From the NCBI RefSeq assembly GCF_029227915.1, contig NC_079887.1, positions 22,443,650 through 22,507,649 of the forward strand: a stretch of DNA of 64,000 nt, given 5' to 3'. Below, piece after piece: positions 23,901-35,000 of this stretch; position 1 is the stretch's first letter, and the number at the start of each line of letters is the position of its first letter. This stretch comes from Hydractinia symbiolongicarpus. Taxonomy: Eukaryota > Cnidaria > Hydrozoa > Anthoathecata > Hydractiniidae. A model generated the notes under the pieces. It saw nothing but the letters and a program-made list of their open reading frames with translations. It had not been told where the DNA came from and searched no databases. The translations under genes were made by a program, and so were the position numbers.

Positions 23901-26880
23901 TTCATTGGTAGTAAGTTTCTGGGTTGTTATTGCGAGCAACGTGTCAACATAAGGGCGCTTCGATGAAAGAAAAAAACTAGAGAATGTGCACTACCTAAGG
24001 CTACTCTCATTGGCTCACAGACAGAGGATGGGTTGCGTATTAGAAAATGCGTTTTCAAAACATCATTTTTTCAATACGTCATTTTTTCGATTTTAGTACT
24101 GTTAAAACACAGACTGAAGAAAACGAAATTCTACTCAAAGATAATGAAGTATTGAGACAGATGTGAGTGTTTTTTGTTTGTTCGCTTATTTGGTTTTGCG
24201 TGCTTCATGGTTAATATTTTCTTTGGTTTAAGCGTTAGTTTGAGCTAAGTTTTCGCGGAAGAAATCGCAGAATCAAAGGAAATAAATTTCGCTTTCCCCT
24301 TTTAGAATTTTTTCGCTAAATTTTAGTAGTTTTTCGCAACGGATCATTTTGATATTTTTTTGCGAGAATTACCTTGAAAATTGAAAAGGTTACTGAAATT
24401 ATATGTTTAAGGAAGTCCTGAAGTAGCGTGTAAAGTTACAAAGTCTGTTGTTGACAGCGATAAAAAAAATGATAAAAAGGATTTTTTTTTTTTTTTATCT
24501 CATAAGAAATTTTAGAATAAAAAATTCGCAAGAATTAACTTGCGAATAGCCTGTTTCAATATATTTTCAGGGAATAAACTTATTTCGTAATTAAGCCTTT
24601 TTAAAAAAACTGGTCGTTAGCCCGTGGAAAATCCACGGGTTCGCCCGTCGCAGCTAAGCTACCATTTTGCGTGACAGACAGACAGAAAGACAGACAGACG
24701 TATACGGGCATTATAATATAGATAATTCAGCAAGAAATGTTTTTGTATATTTATATAGAAACCAGTCTCCCGTTCAAGATGGCTGGAGAAAAGATAAAAG
24801 AATGTCCTTACGCAGGACCTGGTTTTCATACCATCCACTTGACCAACAATTTCCCAATCCTCACACAGAAGGTTACGAATCTGAAAGGATTTACAGGCGA
24901 AACAATTCTATTGACAACACCAGTAAAACTGAACGCACTAAAATACCTAGACGTGCGCATACTTTCCACAACGACCGCCAAAAACCAAATCTGAACGGTC
25001 GATCACTCGATAGAACCCATTCCCTATCTCGTGGTGTATCTCGTAGCCAATCATCGGCAAGCTCAAGGTCACGTGGAAGTAGTGACTGTAGAAGCAGCCA
25101 ATCACTGTACAGTACTGATTACGATTCATTTGATAGTGACTCGACCTTAGAAAGCGAGGTCTCGTTGGATTTCGAGGTTGAAACTTTTAGCCGCAGAAAG
25201 AAATTTACGTCATCGTCGCCCTTTAGTCCGAAACTGAATGGTGGTAAAAAGACGGACCAGGAACCCGCGAAATGTCAAAGTTGGTACATTCCAATAAGTC
25301 CGGTACCGAATGTTATCCACGAAGAAGAACATAAAGAAGATATTGATGAAGTTAAAAATGAAGTTGAAGAAGGATGTGAGATTTTCATTTGCTCGCTTCT
25401 CTTCGCAACTCCATGGTGCTTTTAGATCGAAAAACTCAAAACGAGACAGACCCTTTCTTTGTTTTTAGTTTGTTTTTATCCTACCTTGTATGACAAACCC
25501 ATCTTAATGCTTAAATAAATTGTGCTTACATTTTCTTGATTGTTCAAACCAAACTTTTTTTAGCGTTTGCTTCAAAGATTCCATCATTTAACAGAAATAG
25601 TGGCTTCCGACAGAACATTAAGAACTGTCAAACAAATTCATTAAAACCTTCAAATCAAGCTGTTACCACCGATGAAGTATTAGCTACCGTTAAACAGGGG
25701 AAATTAGAAACAGCGCAAAAAACAAAGATATGTACAAGTAAGTGATACCACATTATCATCTGCGTAGGAGGGTTTATTTATAGACAGCTGCGCACTCATT
25801 CACGGAGGTTGGCGGGAAAGGAGGAGCATATACGACATATAACATAGTTATTTTAGGATATTATTTGTATTGATTTGACAAATTGTATTTTTTAATGGGG
25901 TGACTACATAGTAGAAATAGTTATTTTGAAACAAAAGGCATATAAACATGTGAGCAGTTACTGTTTTGCTAAATGCCGTTTACTAGAACTTAACCTTCAC
26001 TACAAGATCGAGCACTCCATGTTTTTACTTTTGTTTCAGGAAATCCAATCACAACAAGATTGGAGAGAGTACGTATAACTTTCTTTGAAAAGAGTAATCT
26101 GTTTTTATACGAAGAGGTTTAAGTTACCGCCATTTCTATTTAACGGCATTCCCGCGAAAGGCTTCTGTCAAAATGGCTAATCTATTATTATCATTCATCG
26201 AGAACTTTTGGCATTGGAGATTTTTTATGCAAGCCCTGTTTTAAGTTTCTTGTAATTTAGAAAGTTCAGAATATTTTCTTTTCCTACTAACTTGAATTTT
26301 GGTTTTTAGCTCACCAAAACATATGGGAAAGATGGATGTACTATACTGAAGTTAGAAGATCAATTGAAAAGTTTAAATCAGGAAAAAATTAAAGTATGTT
26401 TTGAACTATTTTTACATTATTGTATGTTTAATTAATGTTGTCCCAAACGCTTGAACGAAATTTCAGTACGCGTTTTTGTCATTTACCGCTGTATCTTTAT
26501 GATTTTAGCTTGATTCACAACTTGGTAAAATACCAACGAAAACATCGGGTCGTTTAACTCGTCAGTTGGCGGAAAAAGAGGTAATGTGTCAAAAAAGGGC
26601 GTATGTTATGAATAAACGCCCAGTCTGAAAAATCACATTTTAGCGACACTGAGTTAAGGTTAAAAATAGCAGTTGGCTCTTCATCTTTTCATGCTGCACT
26701 GACCTTACCATCCCTGTCGTAAACTGACACTTAAACATTTATGTGTACAAGGAGAAAGAAATAGGAGATGTTTTTACATTTTTTTAGGAAAAAATTCACC
26801 GCAAACTTGAGATTGTCACCAAGGAAATTGGGTCTGTTCGATTGGAGTTACGCAAACTAAAAACTCCAGTTAAATCATAA
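17979..26880 (+). CDS. Coiled-coil protein, 881 aa, fifteen exons; possibly MPHOSPH9-like
   Basis: Exons: 17979-18630, 19147-19228, 19319-19705, 20458-20506, 20823-20987, 21693-21755, 22993-23040, 23674-23738, 24097-24162, 24759-25375, 25564-25737, 26040-26068, 26310-26393, 26509-26580, 26788-26880. All are GT-AG with matching phases; the total is 2646 bases. The start ATG is preceded in frame by TAA at 17970. Residues 1-245 are polar with an Asn run near residue 90; about 255-525 form a long Glu/Lys-rich coiled coil; 526-731 (exon 10) are Ser/Arg-rich and probably disordered; 799-881 form a second conserved-looking coiled coil containing QLGKIPTKTSGRLTRQ and IGSVRLELRKLK. That C-terminal pattern (KIP..GR, then GSVR.xLRK) reminds me of M-phase phosphoprotein 9, a centriolar protein; that identity is tentative. 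A cytoskeletal or centrosomal role is inference. Confidence 0.85.
18765..18857. repeat. Short tandem repeat, 32-bp period, ~3 copies (intron 1 of the coiled-coil gene)
   Basis: The words TTATGTTACGACATC, TTATGTTGCGACATC and TTATGTTACGACATC start at 18776, 18808 and 18840, exactly 32 bp apart, with similar sequence between them. Confidence 0.8.
19975..20234. repeat. Minisatellite, ten copies of a 26-bp unit (intron 3 of the coiled-coil gene)
   Basis: The unit is TGTTGTTGTCCAACTTCTCT plus CGTTTC. Ten head-to-tail copies with few substitutions fill 260 bp. Since 26 is not a multiple of three and the unit lacks stops in several frames, long spurious ORFs appear on both strands. It lies between exon 3 (ends 19705) and exon 4 (starts 20458). 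Confidence 0.95.
20314..20423 (+). mobile_element. Mini-Helitron, 110 bp, intact ends (intron 3)
   Basis: 5' end TCTATATTATAATACCCGTA; 3' stem-loop CCCGTGGA...TCCACGGG, then CTAACGACTAG. The left flank is A (20313) and the right flank T (20424), which is the canonical Helitron A|T insertion. It has no coding capacity and serves as the reference copy for the other mini-Helitrons here. It ends only 34 bp before exon 4. Confidence 0.85.
21828..21953 (+). mobile_element. Mini-Helitron, 126 bp, diverged 5' end (intron 6)
   Basis: TCAATAGTAGACCCGTATAG at the left, GTCACGCAAAATGGTA in the middle, a CCGTAAA...TTTACGG stem, then GTTACCGACTAG. Flanks are A and T. The stem sequence differs from the 20314 copy but pairs perfectly, a compensatory change. 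Confidence 0.75.
22441..22836. repeat. Degenerate dispersed repeat rich in CCCGTGTATAAGCCC (intron 6)
   Basis: The word ACCCGTGTATAAGCCC and variants (CCCGTGTGTTAGCCC, CCCGTTTACAAGCCC) recur roughly a dozen times over 400 bp with irregular spacing. The stretch ends with TTCACGGTATG, reminiscent of the ACCGT-type MITE ends at 9461. It may be an old MITE with internal duplication. Confidence 0.6.
24610..24722 (-). mobile_element. Mini-Helitron, 113 bp, reverse orientation (intron 9)
   Basis: Read on the minus strand it starts TCTATATTATAATGCCCGTA and ends with the CCCGTGGA...TCCACGGG stem, then CTAACGACCAG (CTAG changed to CCAG). Flanks are A and T. Its 5' end lies 36 bp upstream of exon 10. 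Confidence 0.8.
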
Positions 26881-29089
26881 CACCGTGTGGAAAAAAAGAA
26901 AAGCCTGCTATTATAACGCTAATATTACGGCAGACGATACTAGTTCCGATGTTACAAGTGCAGTGCCGAGTCCTTGTAGCAAAACTAAGGCTATGTGGCG
27001 GTAACGAATTTCTTATGGGGACTATTTTTACCACAATTTCCATTACCCGTTATGGACGCCTCCATGTTAGGTCTTATGTAAAGACTTTGATATGGACTCT
27101 TTGCTTTATTGGCACGCCAATGTAACTTGATTTTCAAATTGTAAATAAAACAGATTTTTAAAATATTTAGTTTGTCCTATTGTATATAAAACAGAAAACA
27201 GAATTTAAAATATGTTTCATTGTAGATAAAAGTATTAGGTTGAAAGTTTTTTCAATGTGGCAAAGGAACGTTTATTTTTCATATTTTTGTCTTACTTAGC
27301 TCTGCGTCTTTTTATATTTGTTTAGGTATAGCATAGGGATAACAGAGACAGAAAGCGCTAGCATTTGAAAGAACCATCAATAGAAAATAAATAATTTAAC
27401 AAACAATCTACCCAGATGCTAGCAGTTACCAAAATTATTCAGTTGAAAGATTTCCGAAATGATACCATTCGTCATTAAGTATGTCTGAGAAAACTTCCAC
27501 GGATTGTCTGGGCCTTTGTCCCCCAAAAAGCGTAAAGCGTAAAATTTACCTATCCCGGTTACATCCCGGTGTTAAGCCAGTAACCTCGTCCTCAGGATTT
27601 TTAGGGTTTTTTACGTCAGGACGGAACGTAAATAAGGCCATAACCTTAATTAGTCACTTGACGAATTTGACTGGTTGTGAATATGATTATGCATATTTAA
27701 ATCGGACGGGACAGTTTTTTCTTTCTTTTCTTCAAGAGAAAAGAAAGAAAAGTTTTTGAAAATTCGTAAATACTACACTACACCCCTCCTCCTTGTTACG
27801 CAATATTTCGAATCTTAAGACCTCATCTATTCATTTCCTATAGTATCAAAAACTTTTATGTAACAGATAATCAGGCAACTAGTGCTTTAATATGAGAAAA
27901 ATAATTAACAGGGACATTTATTTAGCACACAAAGTGAAATTTTTGGTATATTAGCGAAATTTAGAGGCAAAACACTATTTAAAAAGTTGTAAGTCATGCA
28001 CTAAAATAACTAAAAATATCCGCGATACATATAAATTCTCTGTTGCATAACAAAAGATCTCTGTATAGTGTTCTGTCAGCGATCGCAAATAATATGGTAT
28101 ATGTACAAGTTTATAAGTTCAATACGCGTTTTTTCTTCGTTCTCATATCCTGGATTAAAAACCTTCCAAACTTCCAAGCCAATTAGGAGTGTTATTTCAA
28201 TCTTATCTGGATAGAAAGACCACGGAAAGAAAAAGGGGGTAGACGTTGGTTCTTAAAAAGATCAGTCCAGGTTTAGTTTGAGTTGGTACGATGTAATCAT
28301 CATCCTAGTTTGACACAAAATGAAAGTAAAATACATGTACACTTTGGTAACTGTTAATCGAGTATCAGAATGCGAGACACAACTGATGAGAACTTTTCAT
28401 TTATAACGCATAATAATCGAGACAAACTTGGACTCGATAATTGTCAAGACAGAAATTATCTTTCGAGCAAGTTTTAAGATAATATCATACAGGCTAATTT
28501 TCACTTCAAGTAAAATTTCCGCGTAAAAAAATGTACAGGAATAAAAAAGCTTCTGAGCATGCGTACTTAAAACGTGAGTGGTAATTTTCCGTTACGTTCT
28601 GGGAAGAGTAGAATCAAGTGCTTTTTTCTTTGCGTTCTGTGTGGAAACGACTGGTAGAAAATAAGTTAGCCAATCAGATTATTTTATTTCGTGAGAATGG
28701 CGCAAAGTATATTTACTTTTTGTATTGAAATGCGCGTAATAAAAGAAGTGGAAGTTACCAGCAGAAATATTTTCTGTTCTTGTCTGCGGAAAATTTTCTT
28801 GAGACTGTAAGTAATTACTTGTAGCGACAAATTTGTTATCTTGTTGCACTATCATACCATTTCTGTTCATTAAACTTAAATTTTCATCTTTCTGACAATA
28901 ATTCCGAGTTTTCACAAGAATTGTAATTGATGGAGAAGAATATTTTTTAAGGGGCTATTGACGAAGGAAAAAAACATATATTTATTTACTTGTAACTCAT
29001 AAAATGCAAGCTGAACACACATTTGACGGAATAAATCGCCAACAGATATAACGGATATGTTTACGTTTGACTTTCTGGTACTTACTCTG

Positions 29090-29151
29090 CAACCTCGTCC
29101 CCAGGTATTTTGTATTTCTCGTCGTCCGAAAAAGCCCCGGAGAGGAAGTTG
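29090..29151. mobile_element. Tiny MITE with CAACCTCGTCC ends, 62 bp
   Basis: CAACCTCGTCCCCAGG at the left and the imperfect inverted copy AGAGGAAGTTG at the right. Same family as 29801. Confidence 0.5.
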
Positions 29152-29800
29152 TTTACTCTACACTCTTTTAAACAAGTAACTCATAATTCAAACTAAGCCA
29201 GTCATTGTTCTTATTTCTCTACAACAATAAACCTATTGTTTTTACCCTGAAATCCCAGCCTCATGTTCTTATAAAGCATATTCTTATAAACAATGTCGTA
29301 CAGTTGTTGCTTGTTGACTGTCTTCTTGAGAAACTAAAGTCACGTGTTTGCTTATCCAGTTAGACGGGCGTGCTAAATCTACCCAATTTCGTTTATAGTC
29401 GTACGAAACTCATTTAAAAAGTCTGAAACCTGTATTTGTTCTCTGTATTTGTAGTTCATGTTGCTCGTCATTTCCTCATTCTCTTCAGGCTGCATGTTGC
29501 TTACAATTCCCGCCTTTTTTGAAGAAGCCTCGTGTTGGATATAACATAACATAAAACAAAACTATGTCATAAGGAAAAATAACCGCAACTTCTATGTACT
29601 TCATTTAGTATAGCGGTACAAGGATCAAGGAAATTGAGCGGCTAGCTTCGAAAAATTTTCTTCCTGTTAAATCTCATCTAGATGGAGACAGCAGGAATGC
29701 GGATTTGGGGTACTAATAGCTATTTTTGATTTATTATTTAATTACTTTGAAAACATCGAAACTTGCAGCACCTATATAAATACATCCGCAATTTAATCCT

Positions 29801-29880
29801 CAATCTCGTCCCCAGGGCTCTTGCCTATAATACCTTACAAGATAACTTAAGAATGGAAGCGCTATGAGGACGAAGTTGGC
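29801..29880. mobile_element. Tiny MITE with CAATCTCGTCC ends, 80 bp
   Basis: CAATCTCGTCCCCAGGGCTC at the left and GAGGACGAAGTTG at the right are inverted copies. TTAATCCT before and CTAATCCT after look like an 8-bp target duplication with one mismatch, suggesting a hAT-type origin. Confidence 0.6.
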
Positions 29881-30875
29881 TAATCCTAGATAACTTTAAA
29901 GGCATTCTTTAGTGTATTCAGATCCTGTGAGCAGTCAGGGAGTGTTTTAACGAAGAAAAAAAACATTTTGAATGTAATTTTTAGTACGACCTAAACTGTT
30001 AAATTATAAAGTAAAAACTATAAATTGGGGTCTGGTTTTAACACACAAAATGTGTTGCGCAGTTTTGTAGGATGTGACGTGTTGGTTTTTATATTTAATA
30101 CTTATAGAAGCATTTGTTAAACAACAGCCCTGTATTAAGTTACCCCCTGATATTAAATATATTTTACTACATGCTATAGAGGATAAAAAGTGCTTATCAA
30201 TTCTTCTAGTATCTTGGCTTTTTTAGGATGTTTAGCTTGGAACATTTTCATATGACATCATTATTGACATTATTGACCTTATGACATCATTATTGATAAT
30301 TTAATAAGACAGTCAGCATAAATTTATTTATCTTGCGACTTACACAAAATTAATTTTTGCAGTGTGGAAGTTTAATATTGATTTTATCGTTAAATAAAGA
30401 TAGGCATTGACTGTCTGTATTTTTTCACAGCCAGCCTATGACAAAACAATATGCTGAATTTTCAAATATATATATGAATTTTAAATATTTTAAGAACTAA
30501 AAAGGATGTCGAGTGTCGAACGGAGGTGAGTATGGAACAAACTTGAACACCGATGACAGTTGAATATTGAGCAGAATTGAGTATAGCTCTAAACCGCATG
30601 ACATATATAACTTATTCAGGGGAAAAACTCGTTCGCGCCATTTTAATTTTGAAGTTTCATTTTTACGCGTCTGTTTCCATTAAACGCCAAGGTTGTTATA
30701 AGGTAAAGACTTTTGTATAAGAGGGCGAGGGCGTTTATTCGAAACATTACAATAACCGAAAATCTTTTTTGGATTTAGGTTCCCCCTAGGGTGTATAGAC
30801 AGGAAGTTACTTGGAGTTTCCAGAGAGATTTACCTTTGTTTTATTTTGTTGCTAGATTATTCAAAACAAAAAGCC

Positions 30876-32090
30876 ATGACTTGGACAATCGAAAATTTAG
30901 TCAGTGAGGAGGTTGGTGCTGCATCTATGTCTGATGGACTTCCTGTTACTAACCATGAAAGAGGAGGAATGGGATCGTGCTATAGAATGTATGTACTTAA
31001 AGCTGGAATGATCGAATGTGTTGATCATGGAGATCTTTTATACTTTAACAATGTCAAGTATGAAGGAACATTTCCAGTCAATATAACTTTGATTGTACGA
31101 CCAAAGAGCTTTACAGTCTTTGGTGTATCTACCGAAGGGATCTACATTCCTTTCCCTACTGAGGTAAATGATGGAGATGTTGAGTTATTGAAAGAACAAA
31201 TTGACATCAAGATGATCCCTTACCAAGCCATGCCATCGGTTGATCGTCCACAAACCATGCAGCAAATTATTGCAAAATCTGCTCAATATTTCCCTTATAC
31301 AACCAAAAATGCAGAGCTTGCAATTTCAATATTTGATTGGACATCAACCAACTTTAACAGAATAGTTTACTTTCGAATGTTTGCATACACTTTACTTAAA
31401 GATGATCCTTTGCCGTTGGATAATGCGTCTATAACAAGTGCAATTTGGACATCAGACTGGGGAGATTCCAACCCGAGAAATGAAGCATACATGAACTCCT
31501 TTATGATGGTACCAGCAGAAACAGAAGAATCGGTGGTCACGCAGTTTGAAAAACAAGCCCCTACTCTGTATCATTACGTGAATGCGGAGATTAATTTAAT
31601 TGCAGGCGGTCTTCGAGGGCTTCCAAGAACAAGCACATTGGCAGTACCGATACTTTACTCCGGACAAGTCGATATGTCGAATTTTTCAAAATCACAACTG
31701 TGTGCACATTACCAAGAATTGCCAGCGAATGAAGGCCCAAAAGGCACCAAATTACAGATGCAACTTTTTCAAGCACGTGTTGGTTTCATGGCACCTGGGA
31801 AGACTGTTACAGTTAAGGGTATTGTGTCTTTCACAGATTCATCTGCCGATGCAATGAGATACTCAAGTGGCATATTGCTTACCGTGGAGCCGCCTGCGGG
31901 GGCGTTAATCTGGGAAAATGCAGCATATATAACACCCTTGTCAAACGATTTAGATAAAACTGAATATTTATTCTATCCTGGCACACGTTTTACCGTTAAA
32001 GAATGGAAAGATCACAACAAGGATGTTCATGGGAGGCGAGTTGTTGAAATTGTGATGCAAGTTCTCGTCGAAAGGAAAGATTGTGAATGA
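30876..32090 (+). CDS. ART-a: uncharacterised ADP-ribosyltransferase-like protein, 404 aa
   Basis: A single coding exon. ATG 30876 gives MTWTIENLV, the same start as the minus-strand copies; upstream in-frame codons back to 30846 have no ATG. Residues 1-120 form a predicted beta-rich domain I do not recognise. Residues ~125-397 resemble an ART fold: helical ELAISIFDW, then VPILYSGQ (position of the usual LYRG, Arg replaced by Ser), GIVSFTDS (position of the STS motif), and KTEYLFYPGTRF (catalytic-Glu strand followed by the usual PGT-F turn). There is no signal peptide or membrane segment, so it is probably cytosolic. It ends with VERKDCE, a tail absent from the minus-strand copies. If it is an ART, loss of the motif Arg makes activity uncertain. 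Confidence 0.8.
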   Translation: MTWTIENLVSEEVGAASMSDGLPVTNHERGGMGSCYRMYVLKAGMIECVDHGDLLYFNNVKYEGTFPVNITLIVRPKSFTVFGVSTEGIYIPFPTEVNDGDVELLKEQIDIKMIPYQAMPSVDRPQTMQQIIAKSAQYFPYTTKNAELAISIFDWTSTNFNRIVYFRMFAYTLLKDDPLPLDNASITSAIWTSDWGDSNPRNEAYMNSFMMVPAETEESVVTQFEKQAPTLYHYVNAEINLIAGGLRGLPRTSTLAVPILYSGQVDMSNFSKSQLCAHYQELPANEGPKGTKLQMQLFQARVGFMAPGKTVTVKGIVSFTDSSADAMRYSSGILLTVEPPAGALIWENAAYITPLSNDLDKTEYLFYPGTRFTVKEWKDHNKDVHGRRVVEIVMQVLVERKDCE

Positions 32091-35000
32091 AAGAAATTTT
32101 AAAATTGTAGGATAGTATTAGAATTACTTGTGGGAGGGGGCCCCAAAGCCCCCGCTTCGTAAACCTTTAAACCATAACGAATACACTATTTGAGACACTT
32201 GGTACTTTTCTTGAACTGGTTATTTCTATTATAGGTCTACGTATCTTCTTAAATTTAACACTATAAAGAAGTGGCAAGCCTGTTTTGCTATTGCCTGTAA
32301 TTTTATTTTAACTGAAATTGATAAAAATGTCTTTTGAGGGAAGACTATGCCTTGGAGGGCGCTGCTGTAAGCACTCCACACAGATTTTTTACGTAGTTTG
32401 TCTGTGCTAAACGCTTAACGAATAATTTTTACACTTTAAATTATTCGTCAAAATAAAATAAGTCGGATGACTGTACCTTGTTTTGACAGGTTGTTGCGAG
32501 TTCTTGCATTTTAAAAGTTGAGAGTAAAGTTGAGGGAAAGTCATTTTACGAAAAAAATATTTTACCCGAATTGCGATATCGTTTTAAACGCTCCACTGGG
32601 TTTACAACACACTATATATCCACACTACAATGCTCCATCCGGATGTGCGGCCCGGTTTTCCTGTATTTAACCCGCTTAAGTACACAGCTAGTCTTTAACT
32701 AATACTGGTATTCCGTCTGTTTGTCAGCCAACAACAAGTGCTTCTAACCATGTACGTAAAATTGAAGCGACATATAACATACGCGATATACTTTTAACGT
32801 CTTTGTTGTGATCGCTCACCCGTAGTAAACCAATCACAAGCCCTGATTTTTTTGAATAGCCTATCACTGATTATTTGAGGCCTTGACATGCTAATGGATG
32901 ATTAGAGCCAATGGTTGTGGTGTTAAGGTTTGCATGTATCCTTTTTTTTCTTTTTCTTGTAAGATTTGTTTTTTAAATGTTTTTACATGTTGATATAAGC
33001 ATATTATAACGTTTTTAGTCACGTAGAAATCTAAAACAAACCAAATAAAGATTTTGGTTTAAACCTAGATTGTGAGGGGACAAAGCATAGTCATCTAGAT
33101 AGTCATCTGTATTCTGTCAAGATTTTTATTCTGTTTGGTGCTCTTTATCCTAGCCGACATTATTGCTTTTTTGTGTTATTTTCAGCAATTCGATTTGCAA
33201 CACATGCTGGCGTTTGCTAAACTATGGTACCTCCGCTAAAAAGTAAAATATTGTCACTTCTTGGTTGCTTTTCTTATGTGAAATGAAATTTAATACAGTC
33301 GACTCTCTCTAATTTGAACCTCTGTAAGTTGAAACTCTTTTCAATTCGGTCAATTTCAAAGTCACCGTCAAATCTCCTTAAGAAAATCTTTAGATGAACT
33401 TCCATAATTCGATACTCTTTAATTCGATAAACTCTCTTATTCGATCTAGATGTTAGGTCCATATAGAAAATTCTCTCTCTAATTCGATTTCTTGGAGTGT
33501 AAAAAGGCCACAACCACAGTCTCAAGTGACACGGGTTGTAGTCTGTGTTTTTATTGTAAAATAAATTGTATATGAACACAATTAATTTTGCAAATTTCCA
33601 GAAAATGTCCAACTTTGTCTGCAAAATAAAATTTTGTTATTGTTTCATCTCGATGGAGTGACAACAGGCTCTTGCCAGTGTTTTTATTTAAAACGAAGTT
33701 GCGAGAACGCATCTTTGAAAAGCACATTACGCCAAAAAGGCCACACTGGTGTAGGCGCTCCATATTATTGAATTCCCGCACCCGAAGGCGTAGGAAATTC
33801 TTTAAAACCGTCGTTTTTTTCTTTCGGAGCACTTTTTGAGAAAAAAATCGACCCTGGAATTTCACGTTGGTCCGTCACAGATGCAAACTTCGTACTCAAG
33901 CTCCTTAACTACTGGGAAGTCTCGTATTGACGTTTCAGGCCAAAATTGGTATTTTTTTTTCGACAAAATTTGGCACAGTTAACAAAAAAAGTATGCTGAA
34001 CATAATGGTGACATAATAATTTTGATTTTTGTCACCTAAATGTCATTTTAGGCCAAAATTGGTCCAAAAATTAGAACTACTTTACTTTCAACAAAATTTG
34101 GAACAGTTAACAAATAAAGTATGCTGAACATGATGGTGACATCAAAATTTTGATTTCTTCTTACCTAAATGTCATTTCAGGCCAAAATTGGTCCAAAAAT
34201 TAAAACTACTTTATTTTTAACAAAATTTGGCACAGTAAACAAATAAAGTATGCTGAACATGATGGTGACATCAAAATTTTGATTTCTTGTTACCTAAATG
34301 TCATTATAGGCCAAAATTGGTCCAAAAATTAAAACTACTTTATTTTTGACAAATTTTGGCACAATTAACAAAAAAAGTATGGTGAACATGATGGTGACAT
34401 CAAAATTTTGTTTTTTTGCCGCCTTAAATGTCATTTTAGGCCAAAATTGGTCCAAAAATTAGAACTACTTTACTTTCAACAAAATTTGGAACAGTTAACA
34501 AATAAAGTATGCTGAACATGATGGTGACATCAAAATTTTGATTTCTTCTTACCTAAATGTCATTTCAGGCCAAAATTGGTCCAAAAATTAAAACTACTTT
34601 ATTTTTAACAAAATTTGGCACAGTAAACAAATAAAGTATGCTGAACATGATGGTGACATCAAAATTTTGATTTCTTGTCACCTAAATGCCATTTTAGGCC
34701 AAAATTGGTCCAAAAATTAAAACCACTTCATTTTCCTCTAAATCTGGCACAGTTAACAAATAAAGTATGCTGAAAATAATGATGGTACAAAAGTTTGATT
34801 TTTCCGTCACCTAAATGTCATTTCAGGCCAAAATTTATCCAAAAATTAAAACTGCTTTATTTTCGACAAAAATTGACACAGTTAATAAAAAAAGTATACT
34901 TAAAATGATGGTCCTATCAAAATTTTGATTTTTTGTTAACTAATGCCGTTTAAGACCATAAACGTTTCAATCGCAAGACTTTCAAACATGAATGATAGGC

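Larger units (their letters stand above)
26881..30875. other. Intergenic DNA between the coiled-coil gene and the ART-like cluster
   Basis: AATAAA near 27146 probably serves the upstream gene. Two CCTCGTCC-type MITEs lie here, plus an isolated half end near 27580. An acceptor-like TTTTGTTGCTAG at 30843-30854 and a donor-like GTGAGT at 30526 suggest that ART-a has a spliced 5' UTR; this is weak. Confidence 0.5.

Noticed and set aside
27481-27759. 92-codon ORF downstream of the coiled-coil gene
   Set aside because: Low-complexity end, overlaps a half MITE, no recognisable motif.
30506-30525. Possible extra coding exon for ART-a (ATG before a GTGAGT donor)
   Set aside because: The phase does not fit the ART-a frame at the 30854 acceptor, and ATG 30876 matches all other copies.
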